From Caballeronia glathei (GTDB lineage Bacteria > Pseudomonadota > Gammaproteobacteria > Burkholderiales > Burkholderiaceae), in contig NZ_JFHC01000060.1 in the NCBI RefSeq assembly GCF_000698595.1, positions 1-53,316 of the forward strand: 53,316 nt of DNA, in the 5' to 3' direction. How positions within the stretch are numbered: the first letter of the stretch is position 1; the number at the start of each line of letters is the position of its first letter. Both the position numbers and the translations under genes were made by a program. The notes beneath the pieces are model-generated. The model saw nothing but the letters and a program-made list of their open reading frames with translations. It ran no database searches and had not been told where the DNA came from. Shown here in pieces: positions 51,901 to 53,316 of this stretch.

Positions 51901-53316
51901 GGGCCGAGTTGCTCGGCCTGGAGCGCGTCGGCCGCCACGACAACTTCTTCGCCCTTGGCGGGCACTCGCTGCTCGCCGTGACGCTCGTCGAGCGGCTGCG
52001 CCGCATCGGCCTGCACGCCAGCGTGCGTGATCTGTTCGCCACGCCCGTGCTCAGCGCGCTCGCGGCTTCGCTCGAAGACAGCGCGCCCAAGCCCGACATC
52101 GTCGTGCCGCCCAATGCGATTACGCCCGACTGCACCGCGCTTACGCCAGCGATGCTGCCGCTCATCGCGCTTACGCAAACCGACATCGATCGCATCGTCG
52201 AACAGGTGCCCGGCGGGCTCGCCAATGTGCAAGATATCTACGCGCTCGCGCCGCTGCAGGAAGGCATCCTGTTCCACCACATGCTGAGCACCGAAGGCGA
52301 TCCGTATCTGCAAACCGCGCGCCTCGCCTTCGACAGTCGTGCACGTCTCGATGCATGGCTCGATGCCCTGCAACAGGTCGTCAAGCGGCATGACATCCTG
52401 CGCACCGCCTTCATCCACGACGCCCTGAGCACGCCCGCTCAAGTGGTCTGGCGCGAGGCGCCCGTGATGATTACGGAGATCGAGTTCACAGACGGCCACG
52501 CCGCCGAGCAGTTGGCGCGCCATTTCGATGCACGCACGCAACGCCTCGATCTCGCTCAGGCTCCCTTGCTGCAAATCGCGATTGCGCGCGAAGCTGAAAA
52601 CGGGCGCTGGCTTGTGCAATTGAACTGGCATCACCTGATCGGCGATCATGCGACGCTGGAAGTGATGCATGCGGAAATCGGTGCGATCCTCAACGGCCGG
52701 GGTCATGCGCTCGGCGCGGCTCAGCCGTTCCGCGATCTGGTCGCACAGGCGCATATCGGTGCGAATCAGGAAGCGCATGAAGCCTTCTTCCGCGACATGC
52801 TCGCCGACGTGAGCGAACCCACGCTGCCCTTCGGCCTCACTGACGTCCACCATGACGGCTCGTCCGTCGCCGAAGCGCACCTGACGCTGCCCGCGTCCCT
52901 CGATACGAGCCTGCGCACTCAGGCTCGCCAGCTCGGCGTGAGTCTCGCGAGCCTGTGCCATCTCGCCTGGGCACGCGTGCTCGGTGCCGCCAGCGCGGTC
53001 GACTCCGACGGTCACATCGTGTTCGGCACCGTGCTGCTCGGGCGCATGCAAGCGGGCGTGCATCAGGCCCTGGGGCTGTTGATCAATACGCTGCCGATCC
53101 GGCTCGACGTGAACGACGCCTCGGTCGCCGACAGCGCGCGTGACACGCATGAGCGTCTCGCGGCGCTGCTGCAGCATCAACATGCGCCGCTCGCGCTCGC
53201 TCAACGATGCAGTGGCGTAGCCGCCCCCGCTCCACTTTTTAGCGCGTTGCTCAACTATCGCCACAATCAAGGCTCGGCAGATGAGCAGGAGGCCTTCGAC
53301 GGCATCGAGCTGCTCG
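48966..53316 (+). CDS. NRPS, C-A(Gln)-PCP-C/E..., partial at right edge
   Basis: The frame is open from the ATG at 48966 to the window end (1450 codons), so the gene is partial. Domains seen: an EntF-like C domain (1-430, HHIAFDG near 135), an A domain (450-945) with code DAQDLGVVDK, the known glutamine code, a PCP (LGGHS near 996), and a C domain with dual C/E features (HHMLSTEGD near 1104, HHLIGDH near 1222). The dual domain predicts D-Gln. The N-terminus MLSLPLAPAQSGIFFRQQ closely matches the locus 1 NRPS, which fixes the start. Downstream domains lie outside the window. It probably uses MbtH 2 and the cupin-type oxygenase. Confidence 0.92.
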   Translation, partial: MLSLPLAPAQSGIFFRQQLELRDPRFNLAQLTEIIGPLDVEALQAALRQTVGEAEALHVRLIITDGMPHQVVPDEIEDFTLRVIDVSGAPDPVEAIDRDVKAALATAIDLGRYPLFDIQLFQAGPARFFLFQRIHHIAFDGFSFFLLTQRLAAVYSALVEGREPAPCGWGRFAELLDDDAAYRTSRAFESDQQFWRDYLADCPEPVILAECMAREPIPADVSEQAIAQIRLSSGTTRRLRQISERNGATWPQFMTAVMAAYVARLSGQPEVVLGFPVTARVGRLARNVPGMLSNALPLRAALDEGTSIIDLLGAVARQSRRVLRHQRYRVKDIRRDVGRIESDRPLFGPTVNIMPEYSRALDFAGCRIGLNRSFYGTPDDLALIVHDEGDELGIELMFDANPLLYTPAAADAHARRFTRFLEQALDQPDAPLHTLELVLPERQALLERWNDTAAPYPEHLCIHQLFEQQVRLTPDAIALVCDDESLTFAQLNARANRLAHHLIALGVRPEDRVALCMERGIGAIVALFAILKAGGAYIPLDPAYPGERLGYILSDVAPLLLVADAAGRQALGDTGALAVLDPNASLDNALPQDDPFVPGLASHHLAYAIYTSGSTGKPKGVMVEHRHVLNLHHALHSTVFAHCAPHSSVTLNASIAFDASVQNLTALLSGHRLVIISADVRTDAMALIEFLDTAGIDVFDCTPTQLESLFSAGLLEQRQSALTVLVGGEPLTPPTWSRLAHAEQIRAFNVYGPTECTVDATVAEITAEQKQPVIGKPLANTRTYVLDARRRVVPPGAVGELYIGGAGVARGYLNRPDLTAERFLDDPFVPGERIYRTGDLARYHLDGNIEFLGRNDLQIKIRGFRIEPGEIETQIASHPAVREAVVIARARHHDAQDQQLVAYVTLVAEIDASALREHLAPRLPDYMVPSAFVVLDALPLTPNGKLDRRALPDPQAEAFALRPFEAPRGRAEIALADLWAELLGLERVGRHDNFFALGGHSLLAVTLVERLRRIGLHASVRDLFATPVLSALAASLEDSAPKPDIVVPPNAITPDCTALTPAMLPLIALTQTDIDRIVEQVPGGLANVQDIYALAPLQEGILFHHMLSTEGDPYLQTARLAFDSRARLDAWLDALQQVVKRHDILRTAFIHDALSTPAQVVWREAPVMITEIEFTDGHAAEQLARHFDARTQRLDLAQAPLLQIAIAREAENGRWLVQLNWHHLIGDHATLEVMHAEIGAILNGRGHALGAAQPFRDLVAQAHIGANQEAHEAFFRDMLADVSEPTLPFGLTDVHHDGSSVAEAHLTLPASLDTSLRTQARQLGVSLASLCHLAWARVLGAASAVDSDGHIVFGTVLLGRMQAGVHQALGLLINTLPIRLDVNDASVADSARDTHERLAALLQHQHAPLALAQRCSGVAAPAPLFSALLNYRHNQGSADEQEAFDGIELL

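Noticed and set aside
49659..53270. Long minus-strand frame (1203 codons) antisense to the locus 3 NRPS
   Set aside because: The composition is that of a shadow frame, and the plus strand carries all NRPS motifs continuously.

Overview
The window looks like an accessory region from Burkholderia sensu lato (Burkholderia, Paraburkholderia or Caballeronia). The reasons are high GC, the mix of regulators and small family proteins, and large nonribosomal peptide synthetase (NRPS) genes with PvdE/SyrD-type exporters and MbtH proteins. The species cannot be told from sequence reading alone. No tRNA, rRNA, CRISPR array or intact insertion sequence was recognised.

Left arm (1 to about 15.6 kb). This is a patchwork of small transcription units: a MarR regulator with an MFS drug exporter, two short-chain dehydrogenase-type proteins (one divergent from a LysR regulator), a GlcG-like protein, a class I fructose-bisphosphate aldolase, a cyclic-nucleotide-domain/thioredoxin-reductase-like fusion, a sensor kinase without a response regulator, a GAF protein and a small DUF6900-like protein. 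At least four gene remnants lie between them: a frameshifted dihydrofolate-reductase-family gene, the front of an FAD-linked oxidase, and the joined ends of a carboxymuconolactone decarboxylase gene and an AraC gene.

Biosynthetic locus 1 (15.8 to 25.7 kb). An alpha/beta hydrolase overlaps a cyclic-peptide-type ABC exporter, and both converge on a two-module NRPS on the minus strand: C-A-PCP-C/E-A(Thr)-PCP-TE. Its thioesterase has cysteine in place of the usual catalytic serine (GHCVG). In ObiF1 and SulM such cysteine thioesterases close strained rings. Here the cysteine thioesterase follows a module predicted to load threonine.

Spacer (25.7 to 29.2 kb). It holds a lower-GC stretch without a clear gene, a small membrane protein, a prohibitin-family protein, a methyltransferase and a DUF6072-like protein.

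Biosynthetic locus 2 (29.3 to 47.3 kb). This is a tightly coupled plus-strand operon: luciferase-like flavin monooxygenase, a 4428-residue NRPS (A-T-C-A-T-C-A-T-E-C-A-T-TE), an HpaB-like flavin hydroxylase, MbtH and a second ABC exporter. Hand-read specificity codes suggest beta-amino acid (beta-alanine-like), an unknown hydrophobic residue, D-Tyr/Phe and Gly, that is, an oxidised tetrapeptide. No reductase for the two flavin oxygenases is present.

Biosynthetic locus 3 (47.5 kb to the right edge). A second, divergent MbtH, a JmjC/cupin-8 oxygenase with an HxH metal motif and an NRPS that leaves the window: C-A(Gln)-PCP-C/E and onward. Its first condensation domain is EntF-like and closely resembles the first domain of the locus 1 NRPS. 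Nothing in the window supplies an aryl or acyl starter.
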